This document shows, in pieces, positions 9,036-16,911 of a stretch of DNA of 47,770 nt. How positions within the stretch are numbered: position 1 is the first letter of the stretch; every line of letters starts with the position of its first letter. The notes beneath the pieces were generated by a model. The model was given only the letters and a program-made list of their open reading frames with translations, did no database searches and was not told where the DNA came from. Source of the stretch: Treponema sp. GTDB lineage: Bacteria > Spirochaetota > Spirochaetia > Treponematales > Breznakiellaceae. The DNA lies in assembly GCA_031267685.1 (NCBI GenBank), contig JAIRYV010000105.1, positions 1 through 47,770 of the forward strand. The letters run 5' to 3'. The position numbers and the translations under genes were made by a program.

Positions 9036-9408
9036 GGGGAGCGTCCTTGTTATGTAATAGATTTTGTATGATTGCTGCCAATTGCATGGTAAGTTCATCA
9101 AACTTTTTGTGATTCGGCGCGATCTGGTACATACGGAGGGCATCCATGTAGCGTCCTTGCTTCTTGTAGACATCGCCGATCCGGCTCAGGCCATCTGAAT
9201 AGCCAGTGGTCTGAAAAATCTTTCGTGCATTCTCAATATTTTCAGCGCTGCCTGAGTTAAATAACACATTACCCTTGCGGTTGAGCGCGACTTTCTGCGC
9301 CGCGTCAAGCGTTGGTGGTTTAGCGGTAGTTTTGGTAAACACGGGACTATTGTCCCGCGGGCTCACGCTCTCTTTTTCAAAGCGTTCAAAAATTTTTTTG
9401 TAATCCAT
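9028..9408 (-). CDS. Short TPR-like hypothetical protein
   Basis: This 126-residue protein has a charged, proline-containing N-terminus and a C-terminal half with a helical repeat resembling one or two TPR units (DGLSRIGDVYKKQGRYMDAL). Its 3' end overlaps the downstream TPR gene by 8 bp, and the two proteins probably work together. A closely similar small protein upstream of a TPR gene fits treponemal gene order, but no specific function can be assigned. Confidence 0.75.
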   Translation of the reverse strand: MDYKKIFERFEKESVSPRDNSPVFTKTTAKPPTLDAAQKVALNRKGNVLFNSGSAENIENARKIFQTTGYSDGLSRIGDVYKKQGRYMDALRMYQIAPNHKKFDELTMQLAAIIQNLLHNKDAPHE

Positions 9409-9473
9409 ATCCGAACCTTGTCCGTATTATTTCTTTTTTTTCAAAAACTAGCAACAAGGATCATGCCTGAGAA

Positions 9474-10001
9474 TCATACATAAATAAAAAAGTCAACTAC
9501 AGAATGTCCATACTTTTTTGACTGTTCCAGTCTCAGTTTTTCCATGTTGCCAGGCACTTCTTCGCTGGGGTGGTGTATAAGCAGGCACGAACCTTCAACC
9601 ATAAGGGGCGAGGCGGCAATGGCTTTGACCAGTTCCCATTTGAACTGATAGGAAAACGGTGGATCACAGAAGATGATGTTAAAGGGCGTTTTGACGCGCT
9701 GTACATACAGCTCCACAGCCATGAAGCGGCACTTGATACGAAATGGAGCAATAGCTACGTTTTCAAGCAGAGTCTTTCGTTTCAGCGGGTCCTTTTCCAC
9801 AGCCTCAACCGGAAAGGCGCCGCGTGAAACCGCTTCTAGTGCGATAATGCCGCTTCCTGAAAACAGGTCAAGGAAGGATAGGCCGCTAAGGTCTCCCAGG
9901 GTGGCAAAGACAGATTCTCTCATGCGATCCATAGCTGGCCTGATGAGTCCCGCAGGTACTTTCACCTGTTGACCATGTAAGAGACCACCAGAGATCCGCA
10001 T
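9474..10001 (-). CDS. rsmD: 16S rRNA (guanine966-N2)-methyltransferase RsmD
   Basis: At 175 residues, this is a class I SAM-dependent methyltransferase of the RsmD family, which modifies G966 of 16S rRNA in the assembled small subunit. Diagnostic pieces are RPAMDRMRESVFATLG near residues 20-35, the SAM-binding FLDLFSGSGIIALEAVSRGA, and the catalytic IFCDPPF (N/D-PP-F/Y type motif IV). It starts 4 bp after the stop of the upstream hypothetical gene, so the two are very likely cotranscribed. Confidence 0.93.
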   Translation of the reverse strand: MRISGGLLHGQQVKVPAGLIRPAMDRMRESVFATLGDLSGLSFLDLFSGSGIIALEAVSRGAFPVEAVEKDPLKRKTLLENVAIAPFRIKCRFMAVELYVQRVKTPFNIIFCDPPFSYQFKWELVKAIAASPLMVEGSCLLIHHPSEEVPGNMEKLRLEQSKKYGHSVVDFFIYV

Positions 10002-10004
10002 GAC

Positions 10005-10436
10005 TCAGCCGAGCAGGCCCCTTAGTTCACGGGGACCTACCAAAGGCTCGGTAACTACTGTGGAATTGACCAACGCATCAATGATTCGCTTGCGGGAAAG
10101 ACTCTGATTGCTTAAAAACACGATACGCTCACGAAAAGAGGGGAAGAGAGTGGCGGAAATGTTGCCGGAGCCGTTCAGAAACAAGGAGAGAACCTGCGAA
10201 AACTGCCACTCGATCTCAGAAAGGTTATCAAACTGCTCGTCTCGCTCAATGAGATAGACATTTTCAGAGAGATTCTTGAGAAGGGTCACGAGGGTAGTAT
10301 CGATAAAGTCAATATCCTCAAGCGTTTTCTTCAGAAACAGCTCTGTATCGGTTTCCAATAGGAGCAAGTCCCGAATCATACGTACCCTCATGCTAAGGAT
10401 AAAAATGTTATCTTCAAAGTTGATCTTTTTTTTCAT
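10005..10436 (-). CDS. Conserved-looking hypothetical protein
   Basis: The 143-residue protein is predicted largely helical, with an N-terminal run MKKKINFEDNIFIL and several leucine-rich amphipathic stretches. It has no signal peptide, no metal-binding cysteines and no motif I recognise. It is the first gene of the minus-strand rsmD-TPR-rlmN run and diverges from the rpsF operon. The lack of charged low-complexity sequence and the tight 4-bp spacing to rsmD support it being real. Confidence 0.7.
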   Translation of the reverse strand: MKKKINFEDNIFILSMRVRMIRDLLLLETDTELFLKKTLEDIDFIDTTLVTLLKNLSENVYLIERDEQFDNLSEIEWQFSQVLSLFLNGSGNISATLFPSFRERIVFLSNQSLSRKRIIDALVNSTVVTEPLVGPRELRGLLG

Positions 10437-10535
10437 TTACTTACTTCCCTCAATATAACACCACTGTGTCAGTCCTTTACCTTTACTATCGGCGTGGGGA
10501 TGTCTAACCTTGACCATGCCCAGCTACCACCGGCC

Positions 10536-10624
10536 TTGACACTCATCCACTCTTTCTGTACTATCAGTATACCTCTTTGTCCGCTGTATGGCGGGCCATT
10601 TTTATAGTCCGTAAGGAGGACACA
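10536..10624 (+). promoter_or_regulatory. rpsF operon promoter and leader hairpin
   Basis: TTGACA (10536-10541), a 17-bp spacer and TACTAT (10559-10564) form a good promoter. The leader contains CCGC-TGTATG-GCGG (about 10579-10592), a small hairpin just upstream of the TAAGGAGGA ribosome site. Leaders of rpsF operons in many bacteria carry an S6:S18-binding hairpin with a conserved CCG; this one could be that, but I cannot confirm the bulge geometry. Confidence 0.6.
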
Positions 10625-10906
10625 ATGCGTCAGTATGAACTGACGGTCATCTTCCCGTTGGAAGAAGACCAACACAAGGCAGGCCGGGAACAGGTTCTAG
10701 CCGACTTGGCCAATCACGGGGCTGATATCGTGAAGACCGATGAACTCGGTGACCGGGAACTCGCGTATGAGATTAAAAAACGAACGCGTGGCAGGTATGT
10801 GCTTTTCACGCTTCGCCTTGATCCGGCAAAGATTACGGTTCTAGATCGGATTTTTAAACTCAATGCTAATCTGGTCAAGTACCTCTTCGTGAAGATCGAG
10901 GATTAG
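10625..10906 (+). CDS. rpsF: 30S ribosomal protein S6
   Basis: At 93 residues it has normal S6 length, with MRQYELTVIFP at the start, RELAYEIKKRTRGRYVLF in the middle and KYLFVKIED at the end. S6 binds the central domain of 16S rRNA as a dimer with S18, whose gene lies two positions downstream. The ATG at 10625 follows a strong TAAGGAGGA. It heads the operon rpsF-ssb-rpsR-DUF2232-rplI-dnaB. Confidence 0.97.
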   Translation: MRQYELTVIFPLEEDQHKAGREQVLADLANHGADIVKTDELGDRELAYEIKKRTRGRYVLFTLRLDPAKITVLDRIFKLNANLVKYLFVKIED

Positions 10907-10914
10907 GGGGCGTT

Positions 10915-11406
10915 ATGACGGATCTCAATCACGTTGTCCTGATAGGAAGACTGACCCGTGATGCGGAGCTTAAGTACACTGCCAACGGGCAGGCTGTTTG
11001 CAAGTTTTCTATCGCAGTGAACCGGCGACGTAAGAATGGCGAGCAATGGGTCGATGAGGCCAACTTCTTCGACATTGTTATCTGGGGTAGGCAGGGCGAA
11101 ACCCTTAACCAGTACCTCATCAAAGGCAAACTCGTGGGTGTTGATGGCGAACTTCGGCAGGATCGCTGGGAACAGGATGGCCAGAACCGTTCCAAGGTCG
11201 AGATTGTGGCAAACAATATCCAGCTTCTCGGCAGCAATCCGTTGGGCAGCAGCCCAGGTTCGGGTGGCGGCGTCATGCCGTCCTCGTCGTCTTATGGGCA
11301 GGGGCCATATCAGGAGCGCCGGAATGAAAGTCCCTATCAGGGTCCGCCGGCGCGTGAACCACAAGGAAACAACGGCGATAGCTTTGCCGATGATATTCCT
11401 TTTTAG
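10915..11406 (+). CDS. ssb: Single-stranded DNA-binding protein
   Basis: The 163-residue protein has an N-terminal OB fold (about 1-108) beginning MTDLNHVVLIGRLTRD and including WVDEANFFDIVIWG, a flexible Gly/Ser/Pro-rich linker, and the acidic tip DDIPF that recruits replication and repair partners. It sits between rpsF and rpsR, 8 bp after rpsF, the common bacterial arrangement. Confidence 0.97.
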   Translation: MTDLNHVVLIGRLTRDAELKYTANGQAVCKFSIAVNRRRKNGEQWVDEANFFDIVIWGRQGETLNQYLIKGKLVGVDGELRQDRWEQDGQNRSKVEIVANNIQLLGSNPLGSSPGSGGGVMPSSSSYGQGPYQERRNESPYQGPPAREPQGNNGDSFADDIPF

Positions 11407-11463
11407 TAATGATGCGCCGTAAGGTGTTTCATGCGACAAAACTGTTTATTAAGGAGAAAAAAT

Positions 11464-11805
11464 ATGTCTGATGAGAGATATGTTGAAAATGAGCGAAGCG
11501 AGCGCCCGTTCCGGCAGGACCGCGGCGTGGATATGGATGGGCGGGACAGCGACGAACGCGGAACCCGTAACGGCATGCTGGGCGGGAAAGGCAAGATCTT
11601 CTTCAAAAAAAAGGTCTGTAAGTTCTGCCTCCAGAAGTTCACGATAGACTACAAGGATGCGGATACCATGCGCCGGTCTATCAGCGAGCGGGGGAAAATC
11701 TTGCCGCGTCGCATCACTGGCACTTGCGCCAAGCATCAGCGGGCGCTGGCTCTGGCCATCAAACGCGCCAGAATCCTCGCGCTGCTTCCATTCGTCGCTG
11801 AATAA
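11464..11805 (+). CDS. rpsR: 30S ribosomal protein S18, with long N-terminal extension
   Basis: The C-terminal 70 residues are clear S18 ([57 protein letters not shown]). About 45 residues of Arg/Asp/Glu-rich, disordered-looking sequence precede this core, making the protein 113 residues rather than about 75. The ATG at 11464 has AAGGAG upstream; earlier in-frame codons lack a ribosome site. Retained CxxC cysteines suggest the zinc-binding paralog form. Confidence 0.93.
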   Translation: MSDERYVENERSERPFRQDRGVDMDGRDSDERGTRNGMLGGKGKIFFKKKVCKFCLQKFTIDYKDADTMRRSISERGKILPRRITGTCAKHQRALALAIKRARILALLPFVAE

Positions 11806-11817
11806 GCATAGGCCACC

Positions 11818-12816
11818 GTGTTCACTCGTGAGTCGTCAGGCGATATAGCTTGGATTCCGGCTCTGGTATGCGCCACGCTCTGCGTGTTTTTCATGCGGAG
11901 CGGGCTTCTGTCATTTTTCTTTCTCGCGCCGCTTGGGTTTATGGCCTATGGGTATAATCCGGTATCAGCCTGGCTCTGCGCCTTGTCCGCCATACTCGGC
12001 AACGGATTCTGTCTCGCGCTCTTTTCGCCGCAGACGGTGGCGATGTTCCCGTGGTGGGACTGTATCTACTTCACTGTTCTGGCCATACTGTTCACCGCGA
12101 TGGCATCGCCTGTGGCTCACTGGGCGCGGATACGAGAAGCGTACCGTTTCATTATTGTCAGCGGCCTGGGCGCTGTACTGTTCTTGCTGTTTATCAACAG
12201 TGAAGCGTCTAACTTTCACGAAGTTATTAGCACTCAGGCGGATCTCTTGCGGGAACTGACTCTGACACAGGCCGGAACCGATGTGGTACAACTCTCCATG
12301 CTTGAGCAATACCTCACGCCAGAGACGCTGATAAACCTGCTTGACTTTGTGGGACTGCGGGGTGGGGCGCTTGTTTCCTGCTTTCTGATCTTTCTAGTAA
12401 GCCGCCAGTTCAGCCTTGTGTTTATCCGGCTTATCCAGCACAAGACGCGGGGCAACCTGATTCACTTTCATGTAGACAGCCCACTTATCTGGGTGCTGTC
12501 TGCGTCTCTGCTGGTGGCACTGGCCGGGAGCTTTTTCACGTTCATACCGATTGAAGTCGCGGGCTGGAATCTACTCGTGGCTTGCGCCCTGCTGTATCTG
12601 GCCCAGGGACTCGGGATTTTCTTTCACTTTATGACGCTGAGGGCTTTGCCATTGTTTCTACGCATAGCGGCGTATGTGTTTATTGTATTTTTAAGTCTCA
12701 GTCCAGGTATTAACATGCTTGTTCTGATGGCGCTACTCTTACTGGGTATTGCTGAAAACTGGGTGCCGTTTCGGGCGCTCAATCTAAGCGGACCTTCCTC
12801 TACTCCGGGGAAGTAA
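11818..12816 (+). CDS. Integral membrane protein, DUF2232/YybS-like
   Basis: The 332-residue protein is almost entirely hydrophobic, with about eight predicted membrane segments and short loops. YybS/DUF2232 proteins are commonly encoded between rpsR and rplI, and position plus topology support that assignment; their function is unknown, with a permease-like or energy-coupling fold suggested for the family. It starts with GTG at 11818, 12 bp after rpsR, with only a weak AGG upstream, so it is probably translated by coupling. Confidence 0.75.
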   Translation: MFTRESSGDIAWIPALVCATLCVFFMRSGLLSFFFLAPLGFMAYGYNPVSAWLCALSAILGNGFCLALFSPQTVAMFPWWDCIYFTVLAILFTAMASPVAHWARIREAYRFIIVSGLGAVLFLLFINSEASNFHEVISTQADLLRELTLTQAGTDVVQLSMLEQYLTPETLINLLDFVGLRGGALVSCFLIFLVSRQFSLVFIRLIQHKTRGNLIHFHVDSPLIWVLSASLLVALAGSFFTFIPIEVAGWNLLVACALLYLAQGLGIFFHFMTLRALPLFLRIAAYVFIVFLSLSPGINMLVLMALLLLGIAENWVPFRALNLSGPSSTPGK

Positions 12817-12865
12817 GCGCGTGTTCGTGTTTTATATCCGCTAAATCTTTATAGGAGCTTGTTGT

Positions 12866-13456
12866 ATGAAAGTTATTTTAAACAAAGACCTCGCCCCCTT
12901 GGGTGAGGAAGGTGATGTGAAGGAAGTCGCAAAGGGTTATGCCCGCAACTATCTTTTCCCACGCGGTATCGCGTTTCCCTACACGGAGCGCGTTATTAAA
13001 CAGTTTGAGGCGCGTAAGGGTGAAATCGAAGCCCGTAAGCAGGAAAAGCGTAAGGACGCCTCCAGTATCCGCGAAAAACTGGAGGCGCTGAACCTGCTGA
13101 TCATCATGCCCGCCGGCGCAAACGGAAAACTCTATGGCGCGGTAACAAGCCAAACCATAGCCGACGAGCTTACCAAGCAGGGCTTCCCTGTCGAGCGCAA
13201 ACGCATTGAGCTTACTGGTAACAGCTTCAAAAGCGTGGGTAAGTATAAGGTTTCGGTAAAGCTCTACGAGAGTGCCGCCGCTGAGATGAACGTTACAGTT
13301 CAGGCACAGGAAGTGAAGCCCGAAACCAAGCCCGAAACTGCGCGTCCCAACCGCCGTCGCCGCCATTCAGAAGAAGCGCCTGCCGATGCCGCAGTTCCTG
13401 TGCCTGTCGATGCAGCGCCTGTTCAGGCAGAGGAAGCGGTTCCTGTAACCGAGTAG
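12866..13456 (+). CDS. rplI: 50S ribosomal protein L9 with Pro/Ala/Glu tail
   Basis: Residues 1-148 form a complete L9: the N-terminal rRNA-binding domain (MKVILNKDLAPLGEEGDVKEV, then GYARNYLFPRG), the long connecting helix, and a C-terminal domain ending in VSVKLYESAAAEMNVTVQ. A further ~45 residues follow, first KPETKPE plus an RRRR patch and then an acidic Pro/Ala/Val/Glu tail. Such tails are not part of the core fold and may be lineage-specific. AGGAG precedes the ATG at 12866. Confidence 0.96.
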   Translation: MKVILNKDLAPLGEEGDVKEVAKGYARNYLFPRGIAFPYTERVIKQFEARKGEIEARKQEKRKDASSIREKLEALNLLIIMPAGANGKLYGAVTSQTIADELTKQGFPVERKRIELTGNSFKSVGKYKVSVKLYESAAAEMNVTVQAQEVKPETKPETARPNRRRRHSEEAPADAAVPVPVDAAPVQAEEAVPVTE

Positions 13457-13467
13457 CTTTTACCAGT

Positions 13468-14841
13468 ATGGCCAACGCGGATATTAGGAATAACATTCCT
13501 CCCCACGATGATATGGCGGAGCAGGCGACTCTCGGCGCGTTGCTCATGGACAAAGACGCCATAACAACGGCCATACAGTACCTTCGTCCCGACGATTTTT
13601 ATTCCAATGCCAACGGTAAGGTGTATGAAGCGATTCAGAACCTTACCGACAAGGGCCTTGAGGCAGATATTCTCACGGTAAGTGAGGAACTACGGCAGAA
13701 CGGGAAACTGGATGAAGCCGGAGGCCCGGCGTATGTGGCATCCCTCACCAATATCGTGCCATCAAGCACTAACATCGAATACTACGCCCAGACCGTGCAG
13801 GGGTATTCACTGAAACGCGCCCTGATTCGCGTGTCCCGCGATGTGATTGCCCAGTCCTTTGATGAATCACTCGATGCTCGCTTCCTTCTTGAGGAAGCTC
13901 AGCAGAAAATTTTTGAGCTAAGCGACAAACGGCAGACCTTTTCATTTCGGGACATCAAAGTTATTGTTCAGGAAACGTCGGACTTCATTGAGCGCCTGTA
14001 TAACTCCAAACAAGAGTACACCGGTATTCCCTCTGGTTTTGACGAACTTGACAAGCTCACCTCTGGTTTTCAGCCTTCGGAGCTTATCATCATTGGAGCG
14101 CGGCCTTCCATGGGTAAGACAGCGTTTGCTCTGAACATGGCCGCCAACATTGCCATTCATAACAAGCATGGCAATATCCCCGCGGCTTTCTTTACACTGG
14201 AAATGTCAGACATATCGCTTATGCTCCGCATCATCTCAAGCGAGGCTATGATCGATGCAAACAAGATCAGAACCGGCTTCATTGATAAGAGCGATTACTT
14301 CCAGCTTCAGGAAGCCATGGCGCGTATCTATGAAGCCCCGCTCTACATTGTGGATATGCCAAACATGAAGCTCCTTGACCTTCGGGCGCTGGCACGACGA
14401 CTCCGCGCTCAGGAAAAGATAGAAATCATCTTCATTGATTATCTCACGCTTATCAGTTCTGAAAACTATAAGCTCCCCCGTCATGAGCAGATAGCCGAAA
14501 TTTCCCGTTCCCTGAAAAGTCTGGCGCGGGAACTGCACATTCCCATCGTGGTTCTTTCTCAGCTTACGCGAGAGGCAGAGCGGGAGCGGCCAAACCTCGC
14601 AAACATACGCGAATCAGGTTCCATTGAACAGGATGCTGATGTGGTTATGCTTATCCATCGCTCACGGGAAGCCGACAAGACTCAAGAGGAGCGAGAACAA
14701 GCGCGCCAATTGGGGAGCGAAACCGAGATCATTCTGGCAAAACAGCGAAACGGACCAGTGGGGAGAATTTCACTTCTCTTCCTGACAAAGTTCGCCAAAT
14801 TCGTCAATATCGAAAGGGATAATACTAATGCTCCGATCTAA
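13468..14841 (+). CDS. dnaB: Replicative DNA helicase DnaB
   Basis: At 457 residues it has the N-terminal helical domain (about 10-115), linker helix and RecA-like ATPase domain with Walker A GARPSMGKT (210-218), EMSDISLMLR, Walker B IEIIFIDYLTLI, and the C-terminal LAKQRNGPVG motif. As a hexamer it unwinds the lagging strand at forks. It follows rplI by 11 bp, so ribosomal and replication genes are transcribed together. Confidence 0.97.
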   Translation: MANADIRNNIPPHDDMAEQATLGALLMDKDAITTAIQYLRPDDFYSNANGKVYEAIQNLTDKGLEADILTVSEELRQNGKLDEAGGPAYVASLTNIVPSSTNIEYYAQTVQGYSLKRALIRVSRDVIAQSFDESLDARFLLEEAQQKIFELSDKRQTFSFRDIKVIVQETSDFIERLYNSKQEYTGIPSGFDELDKLTSGFQPSELIIIGARPSMGKTAFALNMAANIAIHNKHGNIPAAFFTLEMSDISLMLRIISSEAMIDANKIRTGFIDKSDYFQLQEAMARIYEAPLYIVDMPNMKLLDLRALARRLRAQEKIEIIFIDYLTLISSENYKLPRHEQIAEISRSLKSLARELHIPIVVLSQLTREAERERPNLANIRESGSIEQDADVVMLIHRSREADKTQEEREQARQLGSETEIILAKQRNGPVGRISLLFLTKFAKFVNIERDNTNAPI

Positions 14842-14859
14842 TATGAGGAAGGGATTTTT

Positions 14860-15156
14860 ATGGCTTTAACTGATAAGTACGATTTTGAGTTTCTGGTAAA
14901 TGAAGCAGAAAAACTAGTGTTCGACGAGCTTGAGAAACAGTTCAAGACGTATGAAGGTGAGCTTTGTCTCTGTAATGACTGCGTAGCGGACATGGCCGCT
15001 TTTGCCCTGAACGCGATGAAACCCATGTACCATCATTCACTAATTGGTTCCCTCTACGCGGACCAGGCCCTCACCAACGAGGAACTTGCCGCGCAGGTTC
15101 AGGAGGTGGTTTCAAACGCGATCGATCTCGTGCGGGAGAACCCTTCGCACGATTAA
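14860..15156 (+). CDS. ComFB-family late competence protein homolog
   Basis: The 98-residue protein matches the ComFB pattern: helical N-terminus with LVFDELEKQF, then LCLCNDCVADMAAFALNAMKPMYH. The three closely spaced cysteines may bind zinc. In Bacillus ComFB is encoded in the comF locus, and cyanobacterial ComFB-like proteins bind cyclic dinucleotides; that role is not shown here. Here it follows dnaB by 18 bp, with AGGAAGG upstream of its ATG. No other competence gene is visible in the window. Confidence 0.75.
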   Translation: MALTDKYDFEFLVNEAEKLVFDELEKQFKTYEGELCLCNDCVADMAAFALNAMKPMYHHSLIGSLYADQALTNEELAAQVQEVVSNAIDLVRENPSHD

Positions 15157-15173
15157 CACTTTTGATAAACAGC

Positions 15174-15193
15174 GGCGGAAGAAAACTTCCGCC
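15174..15193 (+). terminator. Hairpin between comFB-like gene and transsulfuration gene
   Basis: GGCGGAAG (15174-15181) and CTTCCGCC (15186-15193) form a perfect 8-bp stem with an AAAA loop. The downstream sequence is ATATTGAC with no T run, so it may act as a processing or partial termination site rather than a full intrinsic terminator. It could reduce read-through from the ribosomal operon. Confidence 0.55.
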
Positions 15194-15223
15194 ATATTGA
15201 CTAATACAGTGAGGAATAATGCA

Positions 15224-16363
15224 GTGCAAGTAGAAACCTTATGCGTACATGGAGCGACGCCGTTTGATAAGACGACTGGCGCGATCAGTGTGCCAATCTA
15301 TCAGAGCGCCACGTTCCACCACCCTGAGCTGGGGCAAAGTACCGGCTTTGATTACAGCAGGTGCGAGAACCCCACACGGAACGAACTGGAACAAACGCTG
15401 GCTATGCTTGAGCAGGGGAATTACGGCCTTGCTTTTGCTACAGGTATGGGCGCAATCTCCGCGCTTATAAAGCTGTTTAAGCCCGGAGACCACTTTGTAG
15501 TCTCCTCCGATCTGTACGGCGGAACGTACCGGCTGTTCAATGATTTTTATGTCCCCTATGGCTTTGCCTTTTCATGGGTAGACACGAGTGATTTTGCCCT
15601 TGTGTCAGCGGCGCTTCGGCCTGAAACACGGGCGCTTTTTATCGAAACGCCCTCTAACCCCATGATGAACGTGAGCGACATTGCCCGCTGCGCCGCGCTT
15701 ATCCACGAACACGGGGGACTGCTCATAGTGGATAATACCTTTCTCTCCCCCTATTTCCAGAATCCGCTCCCCCTTGGCGCTGATATCGTTATTCATAGCG
15801 GAACCAAGTACCTTGCAGGCCATAACGATACCCTCTCCGGCGTGCTTGTTGCCTCAAACAGGGAACTGGAGGAGCCGTTACGGACCATTCAGCGAAGTGA
15901 AGGCGCGACTTTGTCGCCGTTTGACACATGGCTCACTCTGCGCGGCATAAAGACCTTGCCGCTGCGTATGGAACGCTGTCAGGATAATGCCCAGCGGATC
16001 GCGGCTTATCTCGCGAAACACCCGCGTGTGGAGCGTGTGTTTTATCCAGGCTTCACCGATCACCCTCAATACGCCCTTTCCTGCGTCCAGGCCCGTGGCT
16101 TTGGCGGCATGGTGTCGTTTTACTTGAAAGACGCAAACCATGTTCCGTTACTTTTGAAAAACCTCTCGCTCATCCTCTTTGCCGAGAGCCTTGGCGGGGT
16201 TGAGTCCCTTATGACTTATCCACTGGTACAGACCCACAGTGCCATTCCGCCTGAGATGCGCGCTGCGTCCGGTGTCAATGAGCGGCTCATGCGTTTGTCC
16301 GTGGGCATTGAACATTGTGATGATCTGATCGCTGATCTTGATCAAGCGCTCTCTCTCTGTTGA
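15224..16363 (+). CDS. Cystathionine gamma-synthase / beta-lyase family PLP enzyme
   Basis: This 379-residue protein belongs to the Cys/Met transsulfuration family of PLP enzymes. Seen are the N-terminal substrate region with ETLCVHG, PIYQSATF, then NPTRNELE, the cofactor region FATGMGAI, ETPSNPMM, LIVDNTFLSPYFQNPLPLGADIV, and the PLP lysine (K195) in HSGTKYLAGHND. Family members interconvert cysteine, homocysteine and cystathionine; synthase, lyase and gamma-lyase activities cannot be separated by sequence here. The start is put at GTG 15224 because GAGGAA lies 7 nt upstream; a GTG at 15209 is the alternative. It may be an independent unit, since the 15174-15193 hairpin precedes it. Confidence 0.85.
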   Translation: MQVETLCVHGATPFDKTTGAISVPIYQSATFHHPELGQSTGFDYSRCENPTRNELEQTLAMLEQGNYGLAFATGMGAISALIKLFKPGDHFVVSSDLYGGTYRLFNDFYVPYGFAFSWVDTSDFALVSAALRPETRALFIETPSNPMMNVSDIARCAALIHEHGGLLIVDNTFLSPYFQNPLPLGADIVIHSGTKYLAGHNDTLSGVLVASNRELEEPLRTIQRSEGATLSPFDTWLTLRGIKTLPLRMERCQDNAQRIAAYLAKHPRVERVFYPGFTDHPQYALSCVQARGFGGMVSFYLKDANHVPLLLKNLSLILFAESLGGVESLMTYPLVQTHSAIPPEMRAASGVNERLMRLSVGIEHCDDLIADLDQALSLC

Positions 16364-16567
16364 GTTGTGCGGTGTTGCTGCCTTTGGTCCTTCGCCAATC
16401 CAGCGCACCAGCTTCAGGATACGGCAAGCATGACAACGTACAGCTTGTACGCTGACCGATAAGCGCACGTGCTGATCAGTGTACGTCGTTCCTGTTTCAG
16501 GAGCGGCTGAGGCAGCTGGTGTGGCTTAGAACTGGCAAGAAAAAACAAAATTTTTTGGAGAAACCTC
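16364..16567. other. Intergenic region with small palindromes
   Basis: No gene is seen. CGTACA-GCT-TGTACG (16437-16451) is a perfect 6-bp stem, followed by GCACGTGC (16464-16471) and CTGATCAG (16471-16478). These could be a weak terminator for the upstream gene or the remains of another palindromic repeat; no T run follows. Confidence 0.35.
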
Positions 16568-16596
16568 TTGACATTTCTTTCACAGACCGATAGAAT
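16568..16596 (+). promoter_or_regulatory. Cassette 1 promoter
   Basis: TTGACA (16568-16573), exactly 17 bp, then TAGAAT (16591-16596). The next ATG (16603) lies 6 nt after the -10, so transcription would begin at or next to it. The spacer begins TTTCTTT(C/T)ACA, the same as the promoter of cassette 2 (35802-35830, minus), and the two promoters align without gaps into the coding leader. Confidence 0.85.
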
Positions 16597-16602
16597 AGTC
16601 TT

Positions 16603-16911
16603 ATGAACTTGAGACGCCATCAGAGGTCCACCGGACATCTGATTGCTTACCGTTTATCTTCCTCCCGGCCAAAGTCTTTAGACATTACTCCAAAGTCTTT
16701 AGACATTACTCCAAAGTCTTTAGACATTACTCCAAAGTCTTTAGACATTACTCCAAAGTCTTTAGACATTACTCCAAAGTCTTTAGACATTACCTCAAAG
16801 TCTTTAGACATTACCTCAAAGTCTTTAGACATTACTCCAAAGTCTTTAGACAGAACAGCGCTTGGAATAAAAACACTTCAATCTCAATACAAAAGGAGAC
16901 TTAACTCATGA
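16603..16911 (+). CDS. Cassette 1 leader ORF with 7-residue tandem repeats
   Basis: The ORF encodes 102 residues: a 23-residue start containing STGHLIAY, eight copies of KSLDIT(P/S) and a partial ninth, and a basic tail. It ends in an ATGA overlap with the next gene. The first 21 codons align without gaps to the leader of cassette 2 (LPTGHLLAY), with 12 of 21 residues identical, while the repeat units differ completely. The predicted mRNA start is at the ATG itself, so it would be a leaderless message if translated. The reverse strand is also open through the repeat because the unit is a multiple of three. It may be a real peptide, or the conserved stretch may act as RNA; I cannot tell which. 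Confidence 0.5.
   Translation: MNLRRHQRSTGHLIAYRLSSSRPKSLDITPKSLDITPKSLDITPKSLDITPKSLDITPKSLDITSKSLDITSKSLDITPKSLDRTALGIKTLQSQYKRRLNS
16671..16852. repeat. 21-bp tandem hairpin repeat, 8 full copies plus a partial
   Basis: Units start at 16671, 16692, 16713, 16734, 16755, 16776, 16797, 16818 and 16839 (partial), a strict 21-bp period. Each contains the palindrome GTCTTTAGAC. Copies differ only by a TCC/CTC swap at the unit end. It sits between a strong promoter and a gene, so it is transcribed. Near-identity of units implies recent expansion, and copy number probably varies between strains. Confidence 0.96.

Noticed and set aside
15224-16363. SAM riboswitch upstream of the transsulfuration gene
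   Set aside because: The 67-bp gap contains only one simple hairpin and lacks the multi-stem architecture.
16647-16832. Minus-strand ORF through the cassette 1 repeat (MSKDFGV repeats)
   Set aside because: The 21-bp period keeps several frames open by default; it lacks a ribosome site and its conserved partner frame is on the plus strand.
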